From: Arenibacter antarcticus
GTDB lineage: Bacteria; Bacteroidota; Bacteroidia; Flavobacteriales; Flavobacteriaceae
Reading direction: 5' to 3'
Length of the DNA: 64,000 nucleotides
Assembly: GCF_041320605.1 (NCBI RefSeq)
Contig: NZ_CP166679.1
Location: 2,776,001-2,840,000, forward strand
The number at the start of each line of letters is the position of its first letter. The stretch's first letter is position 1. Made by a program: the position numbers and the translations under genes. The notes below the pieces were generated by a model. That model did no database searches, was not told the DNA's origin, and worked only from the letters and a program-made list of their open reading frames with translations. Shown here piece after piece: positions 44,848 through 55,018 of the stretch.

Positions 44848-45834
44848 GTGAGAAATGTAATTTTCTTAATGCTTTGTTTCTGTTTTCTTGTGGGATTTTC
44901 ACAGGAAAGGAACTTTATTACCGTGCATCGAACCATTAAATTGATGGGTTCTAAATTTGATATTACCGTTGTAGCCGATAATGAAGAGATAGGTTATATC
45001 AATATAGAGGAAGCGGTGTCCGAAATAAAGCGAATTGAGAAACTAATTTCTTCCTGGGATGAGAATTCTGAAACCTCTCTCATTAATGCTAATGCGGGAA
45101 TAAAGGCAGTAGCGGTAAGCTTTGAGTTATTTCAGCTAATAGAAAGGGCCATTCAAATTTCGGAGCTCACCAATGGGGCGTTTGATATTACCCAGGCAGG
45201 TTTAGGAAGCGTTTGGACTTTTGATGGGGCCATGAACTATAAACCTACGGAAGCGGAAATTAAGTCATCTTTGACTAAAGTGGGGTATCAAAATATAGAG
45301 CTGAATGCCAAGGAGCTCACCGTGTTTTTGAAAATTAAAGGAATGAAAATTGGTTTTGGTGCCATTGGCAAGGGATATGCTGCGGATAAGGCCAAAGAAC
45401 ATTTGGTAGAAAAGCAGGTTCGTGCTGGAGTAATCAATGCGGCTGGTGATTTTACGACATGGGGAACTAAGGTTACGGGTGAAAAATGGTTGATCGGGAT
45501 AGCCAATCCTTTAAGTAAAGGGAAAATATTCTCATGGCTTCCGGTTCTGGAATCATCTGTAGCAACTACGGAGAGTTTTGATCGATTTGTAATGATTGAC
45601 GGTAAAAAATACTCCCATATTATGGATCCAAGAACAGGTATTCCGGCCATCGGGATCAATAGTGTATCTGTCTTTTCCAAGAGTGCTGAACTATGTGATG
45701 CCTTGTCCACTGCTGTTTTTGTGCTTGGAGTGGGCCGTGGTATGGCCTTAATAAACCAATTGAACGGAACAGAAGTCATTATTTTAGATAGTAATAATAT
45801 AATGCATAAGACGCCGGGAATTTTATTCGACTAA
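44848..45834 (+). CDS. apbE: FAD:protein FMN transferase (ApbE)
   Basis: The 328-residue protein begins at GTG with a signal peptide (RNVIFLMLCFCFLVGFSQ). It has the ApbE pattern: VHRTIKLMGSKFDITV, GAIGKGYAADKAKE (FAD site), NAAGDFTTWG, HIMDPRTGIPA (metal-binding) and ELCDALSTAVFVLG. It transfers FMN from FAD to Ser/Thr of target proteins such as NqrB/RnfG or flavocytochromes. No ATG is available before the signal peptide, so the GTG start is preferred; a Met inside the signal would leave no basic n-region. Confidence 0.93.
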   Translation: MRNVIFLMLCFCFLVGFSQERNFITVHRTIKLMGSKFDITVVADNEEIGYINIEEAVSEIKRIEKLISSWDENSETSLINANAGIKAVAVSFELFQLIERAIQISELTNGAFDITQAGLGSVWTFDGAMNYKPTEAEIKSSLTKVGYQNIELNAKELTVFLKIKGMKIGFGAIGKGYAADKAKEHLVEKQVRAGVINAAGDFTTWGTKVTGEKWLIGIANPLSKGKIFSWLPVLESSVATTESFDRFVMIDGKKYSHIMDPRTGIPAIGINSVSVFSKSAELCDALSTAVFVLGVGRGMALINQLNGTEVIILDSNNIMHKTPGILFD

Positions 45835-46150
45835 TGTCATGCTTCTTTTACAGTAATTTTACAAGAACCTTGTCTACATAATTTTTTTCCGTTGCTGTTA
45901 TGAACTGTCGTGGATAAAAATCGATTGTATTATAAATGGGAACGTATTGGTTTTCGCTATGATATGGTCATCAGGAGGAGGGTTAAATTGAGGTTCGCGA
46001 GATTTAAAAGGATTATCGGTTAAGAGGATTTTACGTTAATAAAATCGAAAATTCTGAAGTAAATCCATAAAAATGATGTGATCTATTGGAATGGGATATG
46101 ATGAAATGTGCAAATTTGTCGTAAATTCGCATAACAATTCAAGATTGTGT
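45835..46150. other. Intergenic region without recognised genes
   Basis: The 316 bp between apbE and prfA contain no supported gene or clear structural element. The prfA promoter must lie near the end, but the best box there (CAAATTTG) departs from the consensus. Confidence 0.5.
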
Positions 46151-47227
46151 ATGATTGATAAATTAAATATAGTAAAACAGCGTTTCGATGAGGTTTCGGA
46201 CCTTATTATTCAACCGGGAATTATTTCGGATCAGAAGCGGTATGTTGCGTTGAATAAAGAATATAAGGATCTCAAGAAATTAGTAGATAAAAGGACGCTT
46301 TATCTTGAAATCACCGATAATATAGCGGAAGCTGAGGAGATATTGGCAGATGGTAGCGATCCGGAGATGTCGGAAATGGCAAAAATGCAACTCGAGGAAG
46401 CTAAGGGTAAATTCCCCGCATTGGAGGAAGAAATTAAGTTGCTATTGATACCTAAAGATCCTGAGGATTCCAAAAATGTTGTGGTGGAGGTTCGTGCTGG
46501 TACTGGTGGGGACGAGGCCAGTATATTTGCTGGTGATCTTTTTAGAATGTACACCAAATACTGTGAATCTAAAGGATGGAAAACCAACGTTATTGACCTT
46601 AGCGAGGGCACCAGTGGAGGCTACAAGGAAATACAGTTTGAAGTTACTGGAGAGGACGTATACGGTACTTTAAAGTTTGAGGCAGGAGTACATAGGGTGC
46701 AACGGGTTCCGCAGACGGAGACCCAGGGAAGAGTACATACCAGTGCAGCTACGGTAATGGTGCTTCCTGAAGCCGAAGATTTTGATGTTCAGATAGACCC
46801 CAAAGACGTACGAATCGATTTTTTCTGTTCCTCAGGTCCTGGTGGACAATCGGTGAATACCACCTATTCTGCAGTGCGCTTAACTCACCTTCCATCCGGA
46901 TTAGTGGCACAGTGTCAAGATCAAAAATCCCAACATAAAAACAAGGAAAAAGCGTTTAAGGTATTGCGTTCCCGTTTGTACGATCAGGAACTGGCCAAAA
47001 AACAGGAAGAGGATTCTGCCAAAAGGAGTTCTCAGGTGAGTAGTGGAGACCGATCCGCAAAGATCAGAACCTATAACTATTCTCAAGGTCGAGTTACCGA
47101 CCATAGGATTGGTTTAACCTTGTACGACTTGCAGAATATAGTGAATGGCGATATTCAACGTATCATAGACGAGCTGAGCATGGTGGAAAATACTGAAAAA
47201 TTAAGAGAAGCCTCCGAGATATTCTAA
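46151..47227 (+). CDS. prfA: Peptide chain release factor 1
   Basis: The 358-residue protein has the RF1 layout and the peptidyl-tRNA hydrolysis motif GGQ in [12 protein letters not shown] near residue 235, whose Gln is methylated in active factors. It releases nascent chains at UAA and UAG. The ATG 20 codons inside the longest frame gives the usual RF1 length. pyrF follows 5 bp later and probably shares the transcript. Confidence 0.97.
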   Translation: MIDKLNIVKQRFDEVSDLIIQPGIISDQKRYVALNKEYKDLKKLVDKRTLYLEITDNIAEAEEILADGSDPEMSEMAKMQLEEAKGKFPALEEEIKLLLIPKDPEDSKNVVVEVRAGTGGDEASIFAGDLFRMYTKYCESKGWKTNVIDLSEGTSGGYKEIQFEVTGEDVYGTLKFEAGVHRVQRVPQTETQGRVHTSAATVMVLPEAEDFDVQIDPKDVRIDFFCSSGPGGQSVNTTYSAVRLTHLPSGLVAQCQDQKSQHKNKEKAFKVLRSRLYDQELAKKQEEDSAKRSSQVSSGDRSAKIRTYNYSQGRVTDHRIGLTLYDLQNIVNGDIQRIIDELSMVENTEKLREASEIF

Positions 47228-47232
47228 TACCT

Positions 47233-48051
47233 ATGACCACCCAGTTTTTAGTTGAACAAATACGCAAAAAGGAATCCTTTCTTTGTATTGGATTGGACAC
47301 GGACCTTGATAAGGTTCCCGAACATCTTTTAGAGGAGGAAGATCCCATTTTCGCCTTCAATAAGGCAATTATAGATGCTACTCATCATTTGTGCGTAGCT
47401 TACAAACCTAATATGGCCTTTTATGAGGCATATGGAATTAAAGGCTGGAAAGCCTTGGAGAAGACCATTACATACTTAAACTCTCACTATCCGGAACAAT
47501 TTACTATTGCCGATGCCAAACGAGGCGATATTGGGAATACCTCTACAAGATATGCCAAGGCATTTTTTGAGGATCTTGGTTTCGACTCCGTTACTATAGC
47601 GCCGTATATGGGTAAAGATTCTGTAGAGCCCTTTTTGGCATTTAAGGAAAAGCATACCATTTTATTGGCTTTGACCTCTAATTTGGGAGCCTTCGATTTT
47701 CAAACCAAAATGGTCGATGGTAAAGAGTTGTATAAACAGGTGTTAGAAACCTCACAGACCTATGAGAATTCAGAAAATCTCATGTACGTTGTGGGAGCAA
47801 CAAAAGCAGAATTCTTAAAAGAGATCCGAAACATCATTCCAGATAGTTTTCTTCTGGTACCTGGAGTAGGGGCGCAGGGAGGCAGCCTGAAAGAAGTATG
47901 CAAATACGGGATGACCAAAGATATTGGGCTATTGGTGAATTCTTCCAGAGGAATCATCTATGCATCAAATGGCGTGGATTTCGCACAAGCAGCCGCTGTA
48001 AAAGCAAAAGAATTGCAATTGCAGATGCGTATGGAACTAAATAAAGAATAA
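47233..48051 (+). CDS. pyrF: Orotidine 5'-phosphate decarboxylase (type 2)
   Basis: The 272-residue protein is the longer type 2 OMP decarboxylase. The active-site charged tetrad is in [12 protein letters not shown], and the phosphate-gripping end is [15 protein letters not shown] with [12 protein letters not shown]. It converts OMP to UMP in pyrimidine synthesis. It lies 5 bp after prfA, an association frequent in Flavobacteria. Confidence 0.96.
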   Translation: MTTQFLVEQIRKKESFLCIGLDTDLDKVPEHLLEEEDPIFAFNKAIIDATHHLCVAYKPNMAFYEAYGIKGWKALEKTITYLNSHYPEQFTIADAKRGDIGNTSTRYAKAFFEDLGFDSVTIAPYMGKDSVEPFLAFKEKHTILLALTSNLGAFDFQTKMVDGKELYKQVLETSQTYENSENLMYVVGATKAEFLKEIRNIIPDSFLLVPGVGAQGGSLKEVCKYGMTKDIGLLVNSSRGIIYASNGVDFAQAAAVKAKELQLQMRMELNKE

Positions 48052-48056
48052 AGACC

Positions 48057-48254
48057 CTAGTCGGTTAGATCTTTAAGTATTTTATTAATTTTTGTCGCTT
48101 TTGATTCAAAGAATTCCGCAAGTTTGGAATCCGTATATTTTATGGTCGATGCCTTTTCCATAAAGTTTTTATATTGTTGTTCCAAAAGATTAATGGCTTG
48201 TGTTCCGGTGTCCATTTGGGTCACAGATCCTATCCTGCAATTTTGATTTTCCAT
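48057..48254 (-). CDS. Small helical protein of unknown function
   Basis: The 65-residue protein is soluble and helical (MDTGTQAINLLEQQYKNFM, then AEFFESKATKINKIL). I do not recognise a domain. It is convergent to pyrF with 5 bp between the stops. Composition resembles that of neighbouring genes, and the frame is in a position not explained by another gene. Confidence 0.55.
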   Translation of the reverse strand: MENQNCRIGSVTQMDTGTQAINLLEQQYKNFMEKASTIKYTDSKLAEFFESKATKINKILKDLTD

Positions 48255-48457
48255 ATCTATATAAAATGCTAATGTTATCTTCTCAAATATACGTATAAAT
48301 CAATATTGGAAACGAACATTTTTTGATGTATTTGGTTAAAAATCAGTTAATTTGACCTTTTGTTAACCTTAAATTAAAGTGTTGTGTCGGGTTTGGTTAC
48401 TTTTGATAGATTTTGGTTGGGAATTCCCATAATACACCTTAAATAATATAATAAGAT

Positions 48458-49240
48458 TTGATCAGTTATAATACACATATTCATAAAACCTCCGATAAGT
48501 GGGTCACTTTTGTGCATGGAGCTGGAGGTAGTTCTACTATATGGTTTAAGCAGTTAAGGGAATTTAAAAAGTACTTTAATGTGCTCCTATTGGATCTTAG
48601 GGGACACGGAAATTCCAAGTTGCACCTTAAGGATGCCTTTATGGATAAATATACCTTTGATACGATAACAGACGATATTGTTGAGGTTATCGATCACGAG
48701 AAGATAGAGAAATCTCATTTTATAGGAATCTCCTTAGGAACCATCCTAATCCGAAATTTGGCAGAGAAACATCCTTCGCGAGTGGAGAGTATGATAATGG
48801 GCGGAGCTATTATGAAATTAAACCTCAGATCACAAGTACTAATTCGCTTGGGAGTCATTTTTAAATCCATAGTGCCCTACCTGTGGTTGTATAAATTCTT
48901 CGCATTTGTGATCATGCCCAATAAGAATCATAAGGAGTCCCGCTTATTATTTGTGAGGGAGGCCAAAAAACTGTATCAAAAGGAGTTTATCCGATGGTTT
49001 AGGCTTACTTCGGAGATAAATCCCTTATTGCGATTTTTTAGATCCGCGGATATAAAAATACCTACCCTTTATTTAATGGGGGAAGAAGATTATTTGTTTT
49101 TGCCCTCGGTAAGGCAAATGGTGCAGAATCACCGCTCTTCCTCATTGGTAGTGGTTAAAGATTGCGGGCATGTGGTTAATGTAGAACAACCTTTGTTCTT
49201 TAATGAAACCGTTATTAAGTATCTTCTTTCTAAAAAGTAG
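48458..49240 (+). CDS. Alpha/beta-hydrolase
   Basis: The 260-residue protein has the alpha/beta-hydrolase fold: the oxyanion region FVHGAGGSSTIW, nucleophile elbow GISLGT (Ser), acid in MGEEDYLFLP and catalytic His in DCGHVVN. The frame begins at TTG, with no in-frame ATG nearby; the TTG gives a full-length N-terminus (MISYNTHIHKTSDKW). The substrate is unknown. A long upstream region of about 200 bp separates it from the small convergent gene. Confidence 0.88.
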   Translation: MISYNTHIHKTSDKWVTFVHGAGGSSTIWFKQLREFKKYFNVLLLDLRGHGNSKLHLKDAFMDKYTFDTITDDIVEVIDHEKIEKSHFIGISLGTILIRNLAEKHPSRVESMIMGGAIMKLNLRSQVLIRLGVIFKSIVPYLWLYKFFAFVIMPNKNHKESRLLFVREAKKLYQKEFIRWFRLTSEINPLLRFFRSADIKIPTLYLMGEEDYLFLPSVRQMVQNHRSSSLVVVKDCGHVVNVEQPLFFNETVIKYLLSKK

Positions 49241-49643
49241 TTATTCCTTTTATTTTAAAACCGTAGACCCATCTTTCTTTGAGAATTAACATGGACAAAT
49301 AAAAGCTTTCGCTTTTGGAGTTCACGCTTTGCGAAATTCAATTACCGTTCTTTTTAAACCTTGTTAAGCCGCCGTAAATTGTAGTTAAGGGAAAATGTTC
49401 TCTCTGGTCTAACTGGGTATTAAAACCCTTTTAAATGGGTTGGGAGAGGGTAGGGGTAGATTGCTTAGCCATGTATAACGCGTCTTATAGTGTTTTAAGG
49501 TGTCTAAAGTGGTAAAGTGATAAGAGTTGGGTAAGGCTTATGATGCCATTTCAAGTTCAATTTTTATTGAAGCCAATAAAAAACGCCTGTCAAAACTGAG
49601 TTTGACAGGCGTTTGTATACGTAAACCAAACTTTAACTATTTA
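49241..49643. other. Intergenic region; only the susD terminator is recognised
   Basis: No gene is seen in this 403-bp convergent region. It contains a small dyad (AACCC ... GGGTT) near 49428-49441 and the strong susD terminator at its end. Confidence 0.5.
49577..49614 (-). terminator. Terminator of the susC-susD operon
   Basis: On the minus strand, a perfect 14-bp stem (AAACGCCTGTCAAA and its complement) with a 6-nt loop is followed by T residues. It lies 30 bp after the susD stop. Confidence 0.95.
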
Positions 49644-51176
49644 TTAGTTGATGTTTGGGTTGTTTTGAATTTCACTCTGTGGAATTTTAAAGCTTAAACG
49701 GTCATCGTTATAAGGAATGGATGCTCCTGCAGATGAAAGGTGATTGGCGCCACGGGTAATAGTGGCCTTGTTCCTTTTCATTGCCAAATAGCTTTTCCCT
49801 TCACCCCAAAATTCAATTCTTGTTTGAAGGTAGATTTCGTCCAACAACGCTTGTCCGCTTAGTAGGTCTACATAAGCCGTTTCCAAGTCACTGTCCAAAC
49901 GTTCCTTAAGCAAGGTCTTAAGCGAAGCTCTAGCTCCAGGCTCGTCACCAGATTTTGCTGCAGTCTCAGCGTGTAATAAGTACATTTCTGCCACCCTCAT
50001 ATATACATAGTCTGTAATAACGCTTCTTTGTCCACCATCTTCGCGTTCTGGAGCATAGAATTTTCCAGTAGGATACAATTCATTGATATCTACTGGCACG
50101 TCTATAAAAGTACCATCTTCTGTTTTATCTCTGTTTTCTGGTAATGCCTCAAAGTAGCCCTGAAATTGAAACTTTCTAATATCAGTGCTGTCAATTGCTG
50201 CATAAAGATCAACATCAATTACTTTAGGATCTCCAGCCCAAGAATAGCTATAGGTAAAGAGGTCAATTTGTCCCCACCAGGATACTAGGTCTAGGTTGTT
50301 GTCTAAGGTAATGTCTACGCCCCACATCCATCCGTTTGTGTTTACATCATTAAAACCACCAGTTACCTCAGCTTTATCCATTAGAGTGAATTTCCCATTG
50401 GTAATTACTTTATTAGCGACTACTGCAGCTTCTTGGTCTTTTCCTGTAGCAGCATAGGCATATGCCAAAAGTCCCCTGGCAACATCTTGGTTGATCTCAT
50501 GTTTGGCAGATCTTGAGAATCCTTCAAGTAATTCAACGGCATCGATTAAATCTGTTATGATTACATTATAAACCTCTTCTGCCGTGCTCAGTGGTTGGTT
50601 CGGAGCTTCTGTATCCAAGTGAATTGGCAATATTGGTGTTGAAGGCTCATACCCTTCAGAGAAATAGTTGGCCAAATAAAAATAGGCATAGGCTCTTGCG
50701 GCTTTGGCCTGCCCCATGGTCTGTTGTTCAGCAACGGTTTCAAGTGATGCATCATTTCCGCCTATACCATCAATCACAAGATTTGCAGAAAGAATAATTC
50801 TATAGTAGAATCTCCAAACCTTGTAGTTATTAATGTTGGTGTAATCTACTGTAGAGGTCATGTCAGACAAGTCGCTATACCAGCCGTAGGTAGTTCCGGT
50901 TAAAGCCATATCCGAAGACAACATATCTCCGTAGATATCGTACCCTTTCTGCCCAAAATCGTCATGGTCTAAATCGGTTCCACCAGATCCTGTTTGATAC
51001 ATAGTAGCATATATCCCTCTTAAACTTGCCTCCAAGATATCAGGATTGAGATCAGATGCATCTATAATTTGTCCAGAAGAAATAAATTCCGTAGGTTTTG
51101 TTTCTAGGTAATCTTTGCTACAGCCCAAAGTTAATAGGCCTGTAGCAAGTATTGAAATATATAATTTAGATTTCAT
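49644..51176 (-). CDS. SusD/RagB-family nutrient-binding lipoprotein
   Basis: The 510-residue outer-membrane lipoprotein has a signal and lipobox (ILATGLLTLGCSKDYLETKP). The SusD-like TPR scaffold follows (ARAYAYFYLANYFSEGY, DYVYMRVAEMYLLHAETAAKSGD). SusD proteins cap the SusC channel and bind the nutrient. The chosen ATG is four codons inside the longest frame, at the start of the basic n-region. It is 21 bp downstream of susC. No glycoside hydrolase or peptidase is in the locus, so the substrate cannot be inferred. Confidence 0.95.
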   Translation of the reverse strand: MKSKLYISILATGLLTLGCSKDYLETKPTEFISSGQIIDASDLNPDILEASLRGIYATMYQTGSGGTDLDHDDFGQKGYDIYGDMLSSDMALTGTTYGWYSDLSDMTSTVDYTNINNYKVWRFYYRIILSANLVIDGIGGNDASLETVAEQQTMGQAKAARAYAYFYLANYFSEGYEPSTPILPIHLDTEAPNQPLSTAEEVYNVIITDLIDAVELLEGFSRSAKHEINQDVARGLLAYAYAATGKDQEAAVVANKVITNGKFTLMDKAEVTGGFNDVNTNGWMWGVDITLDNNLDLVSWWGQIDLFTYSYSWAGDPKVIDVDLYAAIDSTDIRKFQFQGYFEALPENRDKTEDGTFIDVPVDINELYPTGKFYAPEREDGGQRSVITDYVYMRVAEMYLLHAETAAKSGDEPGARASLKTLLKERLDSDLETAYVDLLSGQALLDEIYLQTRIEFWGEGKSYLAMKRNKATITRGANHLSSAGASIPYNDDRLSFKIPQSEIQNNPNIN

Positions 51177-51197
51177 AAGTTGTTGCAATTTTTAAAA

Positions 51198-54100
51198 TTA
51201 AAATTTAGCTCTTATTCCAAATGTGAACGTTGATAAAGGAGAATAACGGTACATATCAGAAGTACCGGCTTCATCTGTAGATGGGTTAAAACCATCCCTT
51301 TTAGATAATAACCAAAGGTTGTCTCCAGATACCCATAAATTTAAGTTGGACATGCCGATCTTCTCAACATACATTTTGGGGATTGTATAACCCAATCTGA
51401 TATTGTTCAAGTTCAAGAAATCTGATTTAGTGATGAATCTTGTAGAAGAGGATGTTACGTTTTTATCGTAATCACTGGAAATACGTGGTACATTGGTGAC
51501 ATCGCCAGGTTGTTGCCATCTATTTAAGATATCTGTGTGCCAATTGTTGCCTCCTACTTGGTCATTGCCCATTAGTCTTGCGTATGCAGCGTCATATGCA
51601 TAACCACCTACGCTATATAGGAACTGAGTGCTAAGATCGAAACCTTTGTAACCTGTGCTTAGGTTAAAGGCTCCCCTTACAGTAGGTATTGCTGACTTGC
51701 CTACATATTTTTGAGTTGCTTCGGAATAGGTTTCCGTGGTAGTCATTGCCAATGAATTAGCTCTGTCCGGAAATTGAGATGTATAATCTGCCATGGAGGC
51801 TACCCTTTCACTAGATTGGAAAGCGCCGTCATTGTTCTCGTCAAAATAGTACACATTCCAAGTGCTTACTCCAGTGTTCACATCAACTCCTGCATATTCA
51901 CGGGTATAGAAATCATAAAGTGAATGGCCCTTTGATCTTCCAAATAGGACGTCAATGTCAATTATCTTTTCCTCACCAGTTGCGGGTTCAAGTGGCATTT
52001 CGGTTAATTCATTGTCTAAGAATTCTCCGTTAACCGTAAAATCCAAATAAAAATCATCTGTTTTAACCAAGTGGGCTGCTACATCAAATTCTAGACCTTG
52101 ATTTCGTAAAGCACCATCGTTTACTTTGATTAGCGCATACCCTAGAGAAGGACCATTTCTTCTGTCAAAGATTAAATCTTCCGTATTTTTAATATAATAA
52201 TCCACAGCTACATCCAATACATTACCAATTCCGAACTCAATTCCCGTTTGGAACATTTTGGAAGTTTCCCAGGTTAAATCTGGATTTCCCTTAGTGTTGA
52301 AAATCAAGGAAATGTCATCATTTAGGTTTTGAACTTCAAAAAGATCGTAACCAGGGTAATAACCAACACCACCTTGCTCTCCAATAAGACCGTAACTTGT
52401 TTTAAGCTTTAAATTGCTGAAAACATCTTGGTTTTGCATAAAGCCTTCGTTGATCAGTGCCCAAGCAAGACCAACAGATCCAAAGGTGCCCCATTTATTG
52501 TTCAAGAATCTCGATGAACCGTCTCTTCTAACAGTTCCTGAAACAAAATATTTATTGTCATAGTCATAATTTACTTGCCCAAAATAGCTTTCCAAGGTGT
52601 AGTTCCTAGTGTAAGAATTTGCTGGGGAAGATACAACCGCATTGTTCAGCTCGGTGCCAAAGGGATCTACAAGGTTGGTTTTGTAGGCAGAAAGATACTT
52701 TCTCTCCCATGAATTGTTTTCATGTGCAACCAATGCTTCTATACTATGGTTATCAAATTGCTTTTTAAAACGCAATAAGTTTAACATGTTGTAAGATAGA
52801 ACTTCAGTTTTTGTTTTGTAAATGGAACCGCCACTGCTAGCACTTGGGCCATAGAATGGGCCGTTTTGTTCATCGTAAGAACTGTTATAATACTGTGATC
52901 CAAATCTATTCTCTAACGTAAGGTAATCCGTAAACTTTATGTTTAGAGATGTATTAAAGTTGATTTCATGATTAAATTTATTCTGAACACTGTTGTGAGC
53001 ATCGGCGACTGCGTTTGTCAATGCACCAAAACCTCTGCCTCTACCATAATCATAAACATTGCCACCATAATAGGGATCTGGAATGGTGCTACCGCTGGCA
53101 TCTCTTAAGTACAATGGATAGATAGATGGGATATTGTCTACAAACCAGAAAACACTACCAGAGTCCTCAGATTGTCCTCCATTATTGGTTTCTGAAGCAG
53201 TGTAGCCCAAATTCATGGAGCCATCCAACCAATCTTTAACTTTATGATTTACATTTAAACGAGCCGTATAACGCTCAAAATCTGAATTGATGGAGTATCC
53301 TTTATCACCTAAATAACCAATAGAACTGAAGTAATTGGTCCTTTCATTTCCACCGCTTATTTTTAAGTTAGCCTCTATTCTATTGGAGGGTTGAAAGGCG
53401 TGGTCTTCCCAATTTTCTGGATTGTATTTACGGGTAACCCCTTCTCTTACTAATCCGGTTGCTGGGTCAATTAATTCAGCGCCATTAGCAACATTCCACA
53501 TATTATAATTATCACCGACCCCTGAACTAGTAAAAAGCCTGTCGTTCGCATAAATTGCAGCATTGGCTGCATCGCGGCCAAAAGCTACGCCTCTATTTCT
53601 AAGTCCTTCCCAACTTAATCCTATGTACTGCTCTGGGGATTTGATATTGTTATATCGTGGTAGTAAACTAAAGTTTTGTCCCGTTTTGGTCTCTACTTCT
53701 ATATAGTCGCTTCCGTTTCTCCCTTTCTTGGTGTTGATAACCACAACTCCGTTGGCACCACGGGCACCGAAAATAGCAGTTGCCGAAGCATCTTTCAAAA
53801 TGGTTGTGGAAGCAATGTCACTTGGGTTTAAGGCATTAATATTTCCAGAGAAGGGAACACCATCTACAACGTATAAAGGATCTCTATTACCGTTAACCGA
53901 TCCAAAACCTCTAATTCGGATGGTAGCTGCCTCACCTGGTTGCCCAGAAGTGTTTATTACTCTAACTCCTGCAGATTCACCTGTTAGGGCTTGTGAAATG
54001 TTGGAAACACTTTTGCGCTCCAATAATTCTGAATCGATCTGCTTTATAGAACCGGTGAAAGATTGTTTGGTTGTTGTTCCGTAACCAACAACGATTACTT

Positions 54101-54404
54101 CTTCCAACGCCTGTGCATCAACCTCCATTGTAGCGTTGATGGTAGTGCTAGACCCAATAACAATTTTCAAAGTTTTTTGGCCAATATAACTAAAGGACAA
54201 AGTTTCTCCAGTAGTTCCTTGGATAATATAGTTACCGTCAAAATCCGTTTGTGTACCATTTGTTGTTCCAACAACAAGAATGTTTACACCGGGTAAAGGA
54301 AGGCCGTCTTGGTCCATTACAGTACCTGTAATTGTTTTCTCTTGGGCCATCATTACCAATGATACCATGAAGAGTTTTAAGAATAAGAAATACTTAATTT
54401 TCAT
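51198..54404 (-). CDS. SusC/RagA-family TonB-dependent outer-membrane transporter
   Basis: The 1068-residue protein has a signal peptide (FLFLKLFMVSLVMMA), a carboxypeptidase-regulatory-like domain (TGTVMDQDGLPLPGVNILV), the TonB box/plug region (VVGYGTTTKQSFTGSI) and a 22-strand barrel ending in the C-terminal Phe (YSPLSTFTFGIRAKF). It imports a TonB-energised nutrient with SusD. No N-terminal FecR-interacting secretin-like domain is seen, so anti-sigma control is not expected; the AraC-type gene upstream is a better candidate regulator. The start at the ATG nine codons inside the frame directly precedes the signal. Confidence 0.96.
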   Translation of the reverse strand: MKIKYFLFLKLFMVSLVMMAQEKTITGTVMDQDGLPLPGVNILVVGTTNGTQTDFDGNYIIQGTTGETLSFSYIGQKTLKIVIGSSTTINATMEVDAQALEEVIVVGYGTTTKQSFTGSIKQIDSELLERKSVSNISQALTGESAGVRVINTSGQPGEAATIRIRGFGSVNGNRDPLYVVDGVPFSGNINALNPSDIASTTILKDASATAIFGARGANGVVVINTKKGRNGSDYIEVETKTGQNFSLLPRYNNIKSPEQYIGLSWEGLRNRGVAFGRDAANAAIYANDRLFTSSGVGDNYNMWNVANGAELIDPATGLVREGVTRKYNPENWEDHAFQPSNRIEANLKISGGNERTNYFSSIGYLGDKGYSINSDFERYTARLNVNHKVKDWLDGSMNLGYTASETNNGGQSEDSGSVFWFVDNIPSIYPLYLRDASGSTIPDPYYGGNVYDYGRGRGFGALTNAVADAHNSVQNKFNHEINFNTSLNIKFTDYLTLENRFGSQYYNSSYDEQNGPFYGPSASSGGSIYKTKTEVLSYNMLNLLRFKKQFDNHSIEALVAHENNSWERKYLSAYKTNLVDPFGTELNNAVVSSPANSYTRNYTLESYFGQVNYDYDNKYFVSGTVRRDGSSRFLNNKWGTFGSVGLAWALINEGFMQNQDVFSNLKLKTSYGLIGEQGGVGYYPGYDLFEVQNLNDDISLIFNTKGNPDLTWETSKMFQTGIEFGIGNVLDVAVDYYIKNTEDLIFDRRNGPSLGYALIKVNDGALRNQGLEFDVAAHLVKTDDFYLDFTVNGEFLDNELTEMPLEPATGEEKIIDIDVLFGRSKGHSLYDFYTREYAGVDVNTGVSTWNVYYFDENNDGAFQSSERVASMADYTSQFPDRANSLAMTTTETYSEATQKYVGKSAIPTVRGAFNLSTGYKGFDLSTQFLYSVGGYAYDAAYARLMGNDQVGGNNWHTDILNRWQQPGDVTNVPRISSDYDKNVTSSSTRFITKSDFLNLNNIRLGYTIPKMYVEKIGMSNLNLWVSGDNLWLLSKRDGFNPSTDEAGTSDMYRYSPLSTFTFGIRAKF

Positions 54405-55018
54405 AGAAATTAATTTGAGATAGTTAAACATTATAAATGAGTAATGGTTTTAAAAAACTGGGCAATTTTTTAAGGCAGCTAATCCAAATAAAAAAATGCA
54501 ACAAACCCGGTGGAAAATTGAATTTGTTAGGGCCCAGATTTTAAAACCAAGCTACAAATTAAGGCTAGTAGAAAGTGTTATACATCAATCCCGACCTAAA
54601 GCAATTGTAATCCGATTTGGGTTAACGTTTACCTATTTGGTAAGATCCTGTAAATAAGATGATTGTATAATCTTATGTGAAATGATGAAAAATTAGGATA
54701 AAATTAACTGTTTTGGTCTATTGTATGATTTTGGTCATGAATATAGTTCCAGTTATGGTTATTCTTCCCTTCCTTAAGGAGTGGTAGATTGGGGTGTTGT
54801 TGAAGGTACGGGGAGTGATAATTGGATGTTAACGGTTAAGTGTGTGCTTAACCTAGACATTTTGAATAGGGTATTGGTGCGAAATATCTGTATATATGCT
54901 AAGCAGACCTAGTGTTAATTTAAAGACGATTTTGGAGGGTATTTAGGGTGTCAAAAATACTTGGATATAGGAGTTTTTTTAGATTTTCGTACCAAGTGTT
55001 TAACGGTCTATTGTAATA
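54405..55018. other. Intergenic region upstream of susC
   Basis: No gene is seen in the 614 bp between the AraC-type regulator and susC. It must hold the susC promoter, but no convincing TAnnTTTG box near the ATG was found. Its length and lack of coding signal fit a regulated upstream region or a long leader. Confidence 0.5.
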
